A stretch of 45,078 nt of DNA, from positions 1-45,078 of the forward strand of contig JACCWP010000089.1 of assembly GCA_013697585.1 (NCBI GenBank). The letters are read 5' to 3'. Source of the stretch: Nocardioidaceae bacterium. Lineage in GTDB: Bacteria; Actinomycetota; Actinomycetes; Propionibacteriales; Nocardioidaceae. The translations under genes and the position numbers were made by a program. Shown here piece by piece: positions 32,552 to 41,164 of this stretch. Position 1 is the stretch's first letter. Each line of letters starts with the position of its first letter. The notes under the pieces are model-generated. The model ran no database searches. It was not told the DNA's origin and saw nothing but the letters and a program-made list of their open reading frames with translations.

Positions 32552-33496
32552 TCAGTCGCCGACCGCTCGGCGGGGAGGTTCGGAGCCGCCGCCGGCGCCA
32601 GCTGCGACCGGGGCTTCAGCCGCGTCGGCGGCCCCGGGGTCGACCTCGACGTCTGCCCCATTGTCAACCGGGTTGTCGACCGGGTTGTCGACCCCGCTGT
32701 CGACGCCGGTCGTGGCGACTTCGGTGTCCGCGTCGGCGAGCGGCCGACCTGGCGTCCGCGCGCCCTGGCCAGTGAGGTCGACGGTACGGATGCTGCGTTC
32801 GGCGCGAGGTTTGGACACGTACGTCGGAAGCGTGACCGGCAGCGGGTCCCACAGCGCATCGCCGTCGACGGTCAGCACGGCAGCCGCCACCACCTGCCGC
32901 TCCATGAGAACGGCCGCAAGCTCCTCGGTCGGGGCGTCGTCGGGCTGGTCCCCGACTGGCTCGACCGTGACTCGGACCTGCGCGGGTGGCCCGGGCTCGT
33001 CGGTGCGCAGCGCACGTTCCCACGTGCTCATCCGCGCGCGGCGCACCTGGGACCGGGCCACGACCAGGAACACCAGCACGAATCCGCCGGGCACGGCGAC
33101 CGACCACGACGGCAGCAGCCCGATGCCAGCGGCACCGCCGACCGCGCCGGTGGCTGCCAGCAGGACGGCAAGCACGCGTCGCCGGCGCGCAGCAGCAGCC
33201 CGAGCCGCCCGGGTCGCCGCCCTCTTCGAGACCCGGCGAGGATCCCGCGAAGCCTCGGTTGCCGTCCCGTCCACGACGGCTCGCTGCCGGAGCAAGGGTC
33301 GGTGAGCGACCCCGTCACGACGGGTGGCCCATCGGGTCGGCTGCGGGTTGGCGCGGCCAAGAACCCGCATCGCGGAGGAGAACCGGTCGATCGACCTGGT
33401 GCGCGCCGCCTCGTCGTATCGGCGCAGGGCCAGCGGAACGAGATAGCACAGCCACAAGGCGACGATGCCGCCGTAGATGATGCCCGTCAGACCCAC
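32552..33496 (-). CDS. GlpR/SepX-like actinobacterial divisome membrane protein
   Basis: 314 aa from GTG 33496 (VGLTGIIYGGIVALWLCYLVPLALRR); upstream track residues are spurious. The N-terminal helix ends in a basic R-x-D segment, followed by a cytoplasmic stretch, a helical pair RRVLAVLLAATGAVGGAAGI and VPGGFVLVFLVVA, and a C-terminal region with EVDPGAADAAEAP-type disordered text containing three VDNPVDN repeats. Architecture and position (after rimJ and a MoeA-like gene) match GlpR/Rv0996 of Corynebacteriales and SepX of Streptomyces, which link FtsZ and the MoeA-like protein Glp to the membrane. Assignment is by architecture and context. Confidence 0.75.
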   Translation of the reverse strand: MGLTGIIYGGIVALWLCYLVPLALRRYDEAARTRSIDRFSSAMRVLGRANPQPTRWATRRDGVAHRPLLRQRAVVDGTATEASRDPRRVSKRAATRAARAAAARRRRVLAVLLAATGAVGGAAGIGLLPSWSVAVPGGFVLVFLVVARSQVRRARMSTWERALRTDEPGPPAQVRVTVEPVGDQPDDAPTEELAAVLMERQVVAAAVLTVDGDALWDPLPVTLPTYVSKPRAERSIRTVDLTGQGARTPGRPLADADTEVATTGVDSGVDNPVDNPVDNGADVEVDPGAADAAEAPVAAGAGGGSEPPRRAVGD

Positions 33497-33557
33497 GGTG
33501 CTGACCGTAGGCCGCCACGCGGCACCGCACGGGCACCGGCGTCGGTGTGTCGCGAGA

Positions 33558-34163
33558 TCAGTCCTGTGACTGGAGTGACTCGAGGGCGCGGACGAGCAGG
33601 CCGCTCGGCACCTCCTCGCGGGTGATGGCAAAGAGCAGATGGTCGCGCCAGTCGCCGTCGATGTGCAGATACCTGGGTGCGGCGCCCTCCTGGCGCAGCC
33701 CGAGCTTGGCAACGACCGCGAGGCTCGCGGTGTTCTCGGGACGGATGGCCACCTCCATCCGGTGCAGGCCCACCACCGTGAAGCAGTGGTCGATCACGAG
33801 AGCGACGGCCGTGGGGGTGATGCCCCTGCCGGCGCATGCGTTGTCGATCCAGTAGCCCAGGTTGGCCGAGCGCGAGGAACCCCACGCGATCCCGGACACT
33901 GTGACCTGACCGACCATGCGGCCGTCGTAGGTCATGACGAACGGCAGCCCGCGACCGGCCCGAGCCTGCCGCCGCAGGTCGCGCGCGGTCACCCGGAACG
34001 ACGGCGGTCGCTGACCGGCACCAGGCGGCAGCGTCGCCTCCCACGGCGTGAGCCAGGCTCGGTTGCGGGCACGGATCTGTCGCCAGACCGGCGCGTCTCG
34101 TACCGAGATCGGCCGGAGCCCGATCCGGCCGTAGGCCAGCTGCGCCGGCCAGCCCTGCGCCAC
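33558..34163 (-). CDS. RimJ/RimL-type GNAT acetyltransferase
   Basis: 201-aa N-acetyltransferase of the ribosomal-protein-Ser/Ala family. Segments: RIGLRPISVRDAPVWRQIRARN, ANLGYWIDNACAGRGITPTAVALVIDHCF (acetyl-CoA loop CAGRGI) and LHRMEVAIRPENTASLAVVAKLGLRQEG, the standard RimJ C-terminus. It may acetylate a protein N-terminus. Position equals Rv0995 (rimJ) between moeA1 and the glpR-like gene in M. tuberculosis (recalled). Start is GTG 34163, directly adjacent to the stop of mogA. Confidence 0.92.
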   Translation of the reverse strand: MAQGWPAQLAYGRIGLRPISVRDAPVWRQIRARNRAWLTPWEATLPPGAGQRPPSFRVTARDLRRQARAGRGLPFVMTYDGRMVGQVTVSGIAWGSSRSANLGYWIDNACAGRGITPTAVALVIDHCFTVVGLHRMEVAIRPENTASLAVVAKLGLRQEGAAPRYLHIDGDWRDHLLFAITREEVPSGLLVRALESLQSQD

Positions 34164-34655
34164 CTACCCGCCGCCCGTGCTCGCCTCGTGGTCAACGCCA
34201 CGCAGCTGGTCGACGGCGTGCCGCAGCACCGGCTCCAGCACCGCGAGACCGTCTCGCACGCCACCGGTCGAGCCGGGCAGGTTGACGATCAGGGTGCGAC
34301 CCGCGACACCGGCCAACCCGCGCGACAGCACGGCGGTCGGCACGCCCTGAGCGGCGCCGTGCGCCCGGATCGCCTCCGCCAGCCCGCTGACCTCGTAGTC
34401 GAGCACCGCTCGGGTCTGGTCCGGCGTCACGTCGGTCGGGCTGATGCCCGTGCCGCCCGTCGTCAGCACGACGTCGACGCCGGAGGCAACAGCCTCCTGC
34501 AAGGCATCACCCACCGCAGGCCCATCGGGTACGACTCGCGGCCCGTCGACGTCGAATCCCCACGCCACGAGGCGGTCGACGATCAGCGGACCGCCGGTGT
34601 CGGTATAGACACCGGCGGCGGCCCGGTTGGACGCCGTCACCACGGCCGCCCTCAC
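34164..34655 (-). CDS. mog: Molybdopterin adenylyltransferase (MogA/MoaB family)
   Basis: Adenylylates molybdopterin before metal insertion. 163 aa from GTG 34655 (VRAAVVTASNRAAAGVYTDTGG), overlapping the moaC stop by 4 nt. The molybdopterin-binding motif VVLTTGGTGISPTDVTPDQT lies near residue 65, with PGSTGGVRDGLAVLEPVLRHAV near the C-terminus. It belongs to the MoaB/MogA fold shared with the MoeA N-terminus and gephyrin G domain. Directly coupled to moaC. The longer track ORF is a shadow of moaC. Confidence 0.92.
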   Translation of the reverse strand: MRAAVVTASNRAAAGVYTDTGGPLIVDRLVAWGFDVDGPRVVPDGPAVGDALQEAVASGVDVVLTTGGTGISPTDVTPDQTRAVLDYEVSGLAEAIRAHGAAQGVPTAVLSRGLAGVAGRTLIVNLPGSTGGVRDGLAVLEPVLRHAVDQLRGVDHEASTGGG

Positions 34656-35164
34656 GCCGGCTCGCTCTCGCGTCGCCACGGGCCACGGCGGCCGCCGTCC
34701 TTGGCCTCCAGCCGGACCCGTTCGACCACGGCGCCGCGGTCGACGGACTTGACCATGTCGATCACGGTGAGCGCAGCCACCGAGACAGCCGTCAGGGCCT
34801 CCATCTCCACCCCGGTGCGGTCGGCGGTGCCCACCGTGGCCGTGATCTCGACTGCGTCGTCGGCCACCTGCAGATCGAGCTCGGCCCGGCTCAGCGCGAT
34901 CGGGTGGCACAACGGAATCAGGTCAGGGGTGCGCTTGGCCGCCATGATGCCGGCGATCCGGGCGATCGCCAGGGCGTCTCCCTTGGGCATGCCGCCGTCG
35001 GGACCGGTGTCGCGCAGCAGCCCGACCACCTCGGTCGAGACTCGCACCCGGCCGGTGGCGGTGGCGGTGCGGCCGGTGACGTCCTTGCCCGACACGTCGA
35101 CCATCCGGGCGGCACCGCGGTCGTCGAGGTGCGTGAGGCGCGCGCCGCCACCACCGTCGGACAT
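34652..35164 (-). CDS. moaC: Cyclic pyranopterin monophosphate synthase
   Basis: Converts 3',8-cyclo-GTP to cyclic pyranopterin monophosphate, with MoaA, in molybdenum-cofactor synthesis. The 170-aa protein has ARMVDVSGKDVT at the N-terminus, GDALAIARIAGIMAAKRTP, LIPLCHPIALSRAELDL and GVEMEALTAVSVAALTVIDMVKSVDRG, all MoaC hallmarks including the active-site Lys and His-Pro. ATG 35164 is preferred over GTG 35173 because AAGGAG lies 8 nt upstream of it. No moaA, moaD or moaE gene is in the window. Confidence 0.95.
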   Translation of the reverse strand: MSDGGGGARLTHLDDRGAARMVDVSGKDVTGRTATATGRVRVSTEVVGLLRDTGPDGGMPKGDALAIARIAGIMAAKRTPDLIPLCHPIALSRAELDLQVADDAVEITATVGTADRTGVEMEALTAVSVAALTVIDMVKSVDRGAVVERVRLEAKDGGRRGPWRRESEPA

Positions 35165-35179
35165 CGCTCCCACTCCTTG

Positions 35180-36412
35180 TCAGAAGTCTCGGTCGAGCAC
35201 AAGCACAGAGACGGTGTCGTCGGCAGCGACCGCGGTGACGTCCTGACCGATGACCACGAGTGCGTTGGAGTGTGCCAGCCCACCCAACAGGTGGGAACCT
35301 GCGCCGCCCACCGGGGTCACGGTCGCTCCAAGGTGGCCCATGTCGAAGCGAGCACGCAAGAACTGCCGACGGCCGCGCATCGACGCCACGCCCTGGGTCA
35401 GCACCGCCTGTACCAAGGGCCGTCGGTACGGCTGCCGACCCATCAGGCGGCGCAGCGCCGGCACGCAGAAGACCTCGAACGACACGTACGACGACACCGG
35501 GTTGCCTGGCAGGGTGAAGATCGGCGTCACGTCCTCGCCCACGTGGCCAAAGCCCTGCGGCTTGCCGGGCTGCATTGCCACCTCGCAGAACTCCACCGTG
35601 CCGAGCCTCGACAACACGTCCTTCACGACGTCGTAGGCGCCCTTGCTCACCCCCCCGCTGGTGACGACCACGTCGGCGCGGACCAGCTGGTCGGAGAGCG
35701 CATCGGAGAACGTGTGCGGGTCGTCGCCGACCACCCCGACCCGGTAGGGAATCGCCCCAGCCGCTCGCACCGACGCCGCGAGCAGATAGCTGTTCGCGTC
35801 ATAGATCGAGTCGAAGCCCAGCGGTTGACCGGGATCACGAAGCTCGTTGCCGGTGGAGAGCACGACGACGCGCGGCCGTGGACGCGCTCGCACCCGCGGT
35901 CGGCCGACGCCCGCCAGCAGGCCGATCTCGCGCGGGCCGAGCAGCGTTCCCTCCTCCAGCAACAGCTCGCCCTCGGCAACGTCCTCGCCGGTGTGGCGCA
36001 CGTGCTGACCCAGCTCGGGCGGCTGGCGCACCTGGACGGTCGCGGTGCCGTGGTTGGTCCACTCGATCGGCACGACGCTGTCTGCCCCCGACGGCAGTGG
36101 TGCGCCGGTCATGATGCGCATCGCCGTTCCCGGCGGCAGGCCGTACGGTCCCGACGACCCAGCCGCCGACTCGCCGACCACGGGCAGGTGCACCGGTGCC
36201 TCCGATGCCGCCTCGGCGACATCCACATGGCGTACGGCATAACCGTCCATCGACGAGTTCGGGAAGCGGGGCAAAGCGATCGGGGAGCGCACGTCCTCGC
36301 ACAACGGCAGACCCGCAGCGTCGAGCAGTGGCTGGTCGTAGGGCGACAGCGGCGTGATCGCGTCGAGGATGGTGGCCAGGTGGTCGTCGACCGACCGCGG
36401 CCCGATCGTCAT
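35180..36412 (-). CDS. MoeA/Glp: molybdopterin molybdenumtransferase-like protein
   Basis: 410-aa MoeA-family protein. Visible: PRFPNSSMDGYAVRHVDV, VGESAAGSSGPYGLPPGTAMRIMTGAPLP, LSTGNELRDPGQ, VVTSGGVSKGAYDVVKDVL and FTLPGNPVSSYVSFEVFCVPAL, covering domains I-IV. MoeA enzymes insert molybdate into adenylylated molybdopterin. In Corynebacteriales the homologue in this neighbourhood, Glp, instead binds FtsZ and the membrane receptor GlpR during division. Adjacent moaC and mog argue for cofactor synthesis, the GlpR-like gene for a division role, and both are possible. It is coupled to the pyrophosphorylase gene by ATGA overlap. Confidence 0.93.
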   Translation of the reverse strand: MTIGPRSVDDHLATILDAITPLSPYDQPLLDAAGLPLCEDVRSPIALPRFPNSSMDGYAVRHVDVAEAASEAPVHLPVVGESAAGSSGPYGLPPGTAMRIMTGAPLPSGADSVVPIEWTNHGTATVQVRQPPELGQHVRHTGEDVAEGELLLEEGTLLGPREIGLLAGVGRPRVRARPRPRVVVLSTGNELRDPGQPLGFDSIYDANSYLLAASVRAAGAIPYRVGVVGDDPHTFSDALSDQLVRADVVVTSGGVSKGAYDVVKDVLSRLGTVEFCEVAMQPGKPQGFGHVGEDVTPIFTLPGNPVSSYVSFEVFCVPALRRLMGRQPYRRPLVQAVLTQGVASMRGRRQFLRARFDMGHLGATVTPVGGAGSHLLGGLAHSNALVVIGQDVTAVAADDTVSVLVLDRDF

Positions 36413-37851
36413 GCCGAGTCGCCGATCCGGGCGCCAGCGGCGACCTCGCCCCTGCCGCCGTCCAGCAGGCCGTTGCCCAGGACGACAACCCCCTCGCCGA
36501 ACGTCCAGTCACCGTGGACGGTCAATGACTCCGCCTGCCGCAGCGACGGCGGACCCGCTGGGAACCGGCGGTCGAACTTCGCGATCGAGGAATAGTGCTG
36601 ACGATCGAGGTCGACCATCGGGATCCGGTCGAGCTGTGTCGAAAGAATGCCGTCGTCACCCAGCACGTACACGTCGGAGCGCATCACGAGCAGGTCGTTG
36701 GTGGTCTTGACCGGCAGGAACCGCGACCGGTCGACCTCGATCGCTCGCGCGCCCGGGAAGACCTCCACGGCCGCGCCCATCGCGGTCTCGACCTGCACCA
36801 CCCCTGGGGACGTGGGGTCTGACGGGTCGACGGTCTTGTCGTTGCGGATCAGCGGAAGCCCAAGCACGCCGTCGCGCTCGGCGAGCGTGGTCGCCAGCAC
36901 CCGCAGGTCGAACCACAGGTTGTTGGTGTGAAAGTACGGATGGCGGTCGATGTCGGCGGCGACGTCAGCGTCCTCGGCCCTGATCTGAGCGGTCTCGCGC
37001 AGCACCAGGCGGCCGTCGCTGCGCCGCCTGACCAGGTGCCCGCCCTTGCGGTCGGCAGGCGTCCGGCGACAGACCTCGGCGGCATACGGTGCCGCGCTGG
37101 ATGCGAACCAGCCAGCCATGGTTGCGTTCGGCGCCGCACCGAGGTTGTCCGCGTTGGACACGCTCGCGTAGCGGTAGCCCGAGTCGAGGAGGGCCCGCAG
37201 CGTCCCAGAGGTCTCGAGCGCGGTGTAGAGATCGCCGTGTCCGGGCGGACACCACTCCAGGGTCGGGTCAGCCGGCCACTCGACCGGGCTCAGATCGTCA
37301 GCGAGCAGCTTGGGCTCGCGGTTCTGGATGAAGTCCATCGGGAGGTCGTCCACGGCGAGCCCGGGATGCTCGCCCAACGCGGCCAGGGTGTCGTCGTGGG
37401 TGCGAAAGCTGTTCATGAACAGGAGAGGCAACTTGACGCCGTAGCGCGTGCGCACGGCGAACACCTGCTGGGCGATCACGTCGAGGAAGGTGTGCTGATC
37501 GCGCACCGTCAGCAGCGACTTGGCTCGCGCCATCCCCATCGACGTGCCCAGTCCGCCGTTGAGCTTGACGACCACGGTCGCCGACAGCGCTTCGCGGGCC
37601 TGCTCCTCGTCGATGTCCACCGCGCTCAAGGACGGGAGGCCGACCACGGGCTCGATGTCGTCCTCGACGATGACGCCCGTCACGCCCGACTCGAGCTGGC
37701 GGTAGTAGTGGCTGAAGACGTCGATAGCGCGGGGATGCACGTCTCCGTCGACCATGACCTGCCGGGCTCGTTCGAGTCCCGACTCAGCTCGCGGACCCGC
37801 GGCCCGGTCGAGCCCGAGATCAGGCCCGGGATCAGGCCCGGGATCAGGCAT
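36409..37851 (-). CDS. UTP--glucose-1-phosphate uridylyltransferase, eukaryotic-type
   Basis: Makes UDP-glucose for envelope polysaccharides and glycogen/trehalose metabolism. The 480-aa protein has VVVKLNGGLGTSMGM (~residue 95), FMNSFRTHDDT, WCPPGHGDLYTAL, VSNADNLGA and FLPVKTTNDLL, the signatures of the UGP2-type family rather than bacterial GalU. The N-terminus MPDPGPDPGPDLG comes from a 12-bp DNA repeat and is probably disordered; a shorter start cannot be excluded. It occupies the position of galU (Rv0993) next to moeA1 in M. tuberculosis (recalled). Divergent from the FTHF cyclo-ligase gene. Confidence 0.93.
   Translation of the reverse strand: MPDPGPDPGPDLGLDRAAGPRAESGLERARQVMVDGDVHPRAIDVFSHYYRQLESGVTGVIVEDDIEPVVGLPSLSAVDIDEEQAREALSATVVVKLNGGLGTSMGMARAKSLLTVRDQHTFLDVIAQQVFAVRTRYGVKLPLLFMNSFRTHDDTLAALGEHPGLAVDDLPMDFIQNREPKLLADDLSPVEWPADPTLEWCPPGHGDLYTALETSGTLRALLDSGYRYASVSNADNLGAAPNATMAGWFASSAAPYAAEVCRRTPADRKGGHLVRRRSDGRLVLRETAQIRAEDADVAADIDRHPYFHTNNLWFDLRVLATTLAERDGVLGLPLIRNDKTVDPSDPTSPGVVQVETAMGAAVEVFPGARAIEVDRSRFLPVKTTNDLLVMRSDVYVLGDDGILSTQLDRIPMVDLDRQHYSSIAKFDRRFPAGPPSLRQAESLTVHGDWTFGEGVVVLGNGLLDGGRGEVAAGARIGDSA
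37819..37850. repeat. 12-bp tandem repeat at the UGPase N-terminus
   Basis: ATCAGGCCCGGG is repeated at 37819 and 37831 and continues partly to 37850, encoding the Pro-Asp-Pro-Gly repeats on the minus strand next to the start codon. Confidence 0.7.
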
Positions 37852-37870
37852 GGCGCTCGCTCATACAAGG

Positions 37871-37876
37871 GATGCT
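37871..37876 (+). promoter_or_regulatory. -10 element for the FTHF cyclo-ligase gene
   Basis: GATGCT ends 6 nt before GTG 37883 within a 31-nt divergent intergenic gap, again suggesting a leaderless transcript. Confidence 0.35.
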
Positions 37877-37882
37877 AGGACA

Positions 37883-38485
37883 GTGGACCAGCAGAACCGC
37901 GGGCCGGACGCCGAGCACCGCGTGCGCAAGCAGTGGGTACGCGACCAGGTGCGGCGACGCCGGATCACCCGCGGCACGGAGGACAACGCCCGGCTGGCGC
38001 ACCTGTTCTGCGCCCGAGTCCTTGCCCTGCCCGAAGTCGACGGCGCGGACACGGTGGCGGCCTACGTCTCCACTGCCTCCGAACCCGGAACCGGGCCGTT
38101 GCGATCGGCGTTGCGCCTGCGCGGCACCCGCGTGCTGCTTCCGGTGCTCCGCGGCGACGACGACCTCGACTGGGCCCTGGACGAGGGGCCGCTGGCACCG
38201 GGTCGCCGACCCGGCATCAGTGAGCCGATCGGGCCGCGACTGGGTCCGCAGGCGCTGGAAGGCGCGGCCGTGGTGGTGTGCCCCGCCACCTCGGCGGCGC
38301 GCAACGGCACCCGGTTAGGCCAAGGCGGCGGGTCGTACGATCGCGCGCTGGCGCGGGCGACGGGATTGGTCGCCGCGCTCGTGCACGACGACGAGGTGGT
38401 CGACGAACTGCCTCGAGCGCCGCACGACCGCCCGGTGGACCTGGTGGTCACACCGACGAGGACGCTGCGGGTCAACCCGTCCTGA
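37883..38485 (+). CDS. 5-formyltetrahydrofolate cyclo-ligase
   Basis: ATP-dependent conversion of 5-formyl-THF to 5,10-methenyl-THF, recovering stored folate. 200 aa from GTG 37883 (VDQQNRGPDAEH); the longer track ORF lies antisense to the UGPase gene. Family motifs: VRDQVRRRRITRG, VAAYVSTASEPGTGPL, TRVLLPVLRGDDDLDW and the C-terminal LGQGGGSYDRALARA with LVHDDEVVDELPRAPHDRPVD, the substrate-binding and ATP-binding parts. Position next to the UDP-glucose pyrophosphorylase is conserved (Rv0992c/Rv0993, recalled). Confidence 0.93.
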   Translation: MDQQNRGPDAEHRVRKQWVRDQVRRRRITRGTEDNARLAHLFCARVLALPEVDGADTVAAYVSTASEPGTGPLRSALRLRGTRVLLPVLRGDDDLDWALDEGPLAPGRRPGISEPIGPRLGPQALEGAAVVVCPATSAARNGTRLGQGGGSYDRALARATGLVAALVHDDEVVDELPRAPHDRPVDLVVTPTRTLRVNPS

Positions 38486-38511
38486 GGGGTGCGCCAGCAG
38501 AGCCGTACCCC

Positions 38512-41073
38512 CTACGCCTCGGGGACGAGCAGCAGCACATCCTCGCCCGTGGCGTCGACCGCCTCTGCGCTGAACGGCCAGGGCACCGTGTCGCCCGCGG
38601 CCCACCGCTCGGTCTGGTCGTCGTAGTGGTCGGAGAAGGCGTGCCCGGACGCGCCACCCACGACGATCCAGCGAGCGGCACCGAGGTCGTCGAGAGGCAC
38701 GACCATCCGCATCGACGCGACGGCGGTTGCGGCAAACCCCTCGTCGGCCGACCAGGAGGAGGCGTCGACCGCCCCGCTGCCGCCGCTCAACGGATAGGGA
38801 CCACGGTTGAACAACGCCTCCACCGCAGCGACCCCCGACTCGCCGAGCGTCTGGTTGACCAGCGTGAGGTGGTGGATCGCCCCCCAGGTCCAGTCGTCAG
38901 GGTCCTGTGCCTGCAGCCGGGTCAGGTCGTCGCGGGCCTGCTCCATTGCCGCGACGAGCACGTCGTCGCGGTCCTCGCGTACACCGTCGGTGGACACGTC
39001 GTCCCACCACTTCGAGCCCGGCTCGTCCAGCAGCAGCCGCACCACCTCGCACCACCGCTCGTCGCCCTGCGGCCAGGCCGCCTTCGGCAGCTGGTCGGTG
39101 AACGTGAGCAACAACAGGTTTCGCCAGACCACGTTGAAGTACGCCGCCGCGCCGGAGTCGGCGGGTTGGGTCCCGTCCCAGCCGACCAGCAGCTCCTGCC
39201 CCTGCCGGTGGTACGGGGTGCTGAGCGGTTGCCTGAGCAGTGCCGGCACGAGAGCCTCGGCCATCGGGTGCAGGGAGTCGGTCTGCAACGCGGCGGAGGC
39301 CTCGACCGTCCAGTCGTCGCGCGTGGCAAGCAGGTCGACGATGCGTTGCGACCGATAGCCGTACGCGGTGTCCGCACCGAGTTCGAAGCGATACCCGTCG
39401 GGGTCGACCACGGCCTGGTTCGCGGTGACGATGACTCCGCCCGGCGGGTCGAGCGTCCACGGCAGCTGACGGAACGGCACGCTGCCGCTCCACCCGTACC
39501 GCGCGTCCCAGCCCGGCACCGGCCACCTGCCGTCACCGAGCCGTCGGACGGGGATGGTGCCAGGCGCCTGGTAACCGATGTGGCCGTCGACGTCGGCGTA
39601 GACGAGGTTCTGTGCCGGCACCTCGAAGAGCCGGGCGGCGGCACGGAAGTCGTCGAACGACCGGGACAGGTCGAGACCGAACACCGCATCCATGGTTCGG
39701 CCGGGCTCGAGCGCGGTCCACTGCAACGCCACGGCGTAGTCCTCGCCGCCGGCCGGACGCGCCACGGGCGCCTCGTCGGCGACTCGAGCGGCATCGTCGT
39801 CGATGTCCGACAGGAGCGGCCCGTGCCGAGTGGCACGGACGGTCCGGGTCACCGGTTCGTCCTCGCCCGCGACCTCGAACTCCTCCTCGCGCACGCTCAT
39901 CTCGACCCAGCGACCGTCGAACAGATACCTGTTGCCGTCGACCTGCTCGACGTAGAGGTCGGCCACGTCCGCGTACATGGACGTGAGTCCCCACGCGACC
40001 CGGTCGTTGTGACCGACCACGACACCCGGCAGGCCGGAGAACGTCGTCCCCGCGACATCGAACGGGCACTCGGCGGTCAGCTCGCGGCAGTGCAGACCCA
40101 TCTGCTCCCAGACGCCGGGCATGGCAGGCGCGAGGTGGGGATCATTGGCCAGGATCGGGGCACCGCTGGCGGTGTGCTCACCAGAGATGACCCAGGAGTT
40201 GCTGCCGATCCCGTCGCCGGTGCCCAGCAGGGTCGGCACCTGTGCGTCGACCTTGGCTGCCGCGGCCAGGTCGGTGCCGAGCCCGCCCGCGATCGCGGCT
40301 CGCACGGCGGGCGCCAGCGGCGGTCGTGCGGCTGCTGACGAGGGCTCTGCGGAAGGGTCGAAGCGCCCGGCCACAACGGCGCCCGGCTCGAGAATCGGCC
40401 GGTGCTCCTCGGTGGGGTAGTCGGGGTAGAGCTCGCCGATCGCCCCCTGTCCCACCGAGGCCGCGGCCAGCGTTCGGTCGATCTCGTCGCTCACGTTGCT
40501 GCGCAGGTCCCACGCCAGTGCCTTGAGCCAGGCCAACGAGTCGGTGGGCGACCAGGGCTCCGGGACGTAGTCGGGGCCGGTGACGCCCAGGACGGCGTAC
40601 TCCAAGGACAGCTCGGCAGGGGCTCGGTCCTCGACGTAGGCGTTGACGCCGTCGGCATAGGCCTGCAGGTATGTCCGGGAGGACGAGTCCAGCAACGCAA
40701 GCTCCTGCTCGGCCACCTCGTACCACCCGAGCGACCGTACGTAGACGTCGGTGTCGAGACCGCTCGAGCCCACGAGCTCGGCCAACCGGCCCTGGGTCAC
40801 GTGCCGGCGGAAGTCCATCTCGAAGAACCGGTCCTGGGCATGAACGAAGCCCTGGGTGAAGAACAGGTCCTCGGCTGTGTCGGCATAGATCTGCGGGATC
40901 CCGTAGTCGTCGCGGACGACCTCGGCAGCACGCTCCAGTCCGGCGACGACCAGCTCGCCGTCGACCTGCGGGAACGACCGGCGCGCGGTCCACCCGCCCC
41001 AGGCCACGGCCGCGACGAGCAGCACCGCGATGCCGCCGGCGACCCACACGGTGATCCTGCCGGCGCGACCCAC
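38512..41073 (-). CDS. Membrane-anchored penicillin acylase family Ntn-hydrolase
   Basis: A self-processing hydrolase of amide bonds such as beta-lactams or acyl-homoserine lactones. An N-terminal basic stretch and single helix (ITVWVAGGIAVLLVAAVAW) anchor it outside the cell. The alpha chain contains DDYGIPQIYADTAEDLFFTQGFVHAQDRFFEM. The autoprocessing site is GIGSNSWVISGEHTASG, with the catalytic Ser (Ser291 from this start) after Gly. The beta chain includes ANDPHLAPAMPGVWEQ, LPGVVVGHNDRVAWGLTSM and IVTANQAVVDPDGYRFE. The start is GTG 41073 or 48 nt earlier. The substrate is unknown. Convergent with the cyclo-ligase gene. Confidence 0.93.
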   Translation of the reverse strand: MGRAGRITVWVAGGIAVLLVAAVAWGGWTARRSFPQVDGELVVAGLERAAEVVRDDYGIPQIYADTAEDLFFTQGFVHAQDRFFEMDFRRHVTQGRLAELVGSSGLDTDVYVRSLGWYEVAEQELALLDSSSRTYLQAYADGVNAYVEDRAPAELSLEYAVLGVTGPDYVPEPWSPTDSLAWLKALAWDLRSNVSDEIDRTLAAASVGQGAIGELYPDYPTEEHRPILEPGAVVAGRFDPSAEPSSAAARPPLAPAVRAAIAGGLGTDLAAAAKVDAQVPTLLGTGDGIGSNSWVISGEHTASGAPILANDPHLAPAMPGVWEQMGLHCRELTAECPFDVAGTTFSGLPGVVVGHNDRVAWGLTSMYADVADLYVEQVDGNRYLFDGRWVEMSVREEEFEVAGEDEPVTRTVRATRHGPLLSDIDDDAARVADEAPVARPAGGEDYAVALQWTALEPGRTMDAVFGLDLSRSFDDFRAAARLFEVPAQNLVYADVDGHIGYQAPGTIPVRRLGDGRWPVPGWDARYGWSGSVPFRQLPWTLDPPGGVIVTANQAVVDPDGYRFELGADTAYGYRSQRIVDLLATRDDWTVEASAALQTDSLHPMAEALVPALLRQPLSTPYHRQGQELLVGWDGTQPADSGAAAYFNVVWRNLLLLTFTDQLPKAAWPQGDERWCEVVRLLLDEPGSKWWDDVSTDGVREDRDDVLVAAMEQARDDLTRLQAQDPDDWTWGAIHHLTLVNQTLGESGVAAVEALFNRGPYPLSGGSGAVDASSWSADEGFAATAVASMRMVVPLDDLGAARWIVVGGASGHAFSDHYDDQTERWAAGDTVPWPFSAEAVDATGEDVLLLVPEA

Positions 41074-41123
41074 GCCCCGATTCTGCCTGTCCGGTCTCGT
41101 GGCACCGCTCGCAAGTGGCACAC

Positions 41124-41150
41124 TTGGCAGTCGACGGGTGAGAGTGCCAG
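41124..41150 (+). promoter_or_regulatory. CIRCE-like HrcA operator before the FmdB/Ruc gene
   Basis: TTGGCAGTC-N9-GAGTGCCAG matches the CIRCE layout TTAGCACTC-N9-GAGTGCTAA with exactly 9 nt between arms. The arms pair at 7 of 9 positions. It ends 14 nt before the start codon, where it would affect the promoter or leader. Confidence 0.7.
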
Positions 41151-41164
41151 ACGAGGAGACGGTC

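Noticed and set aside
38278-40338. A 686-aa plus-strand ORF
   Set aside because: Antisense to the penicillin acylase gene, with no recognisable motifs.
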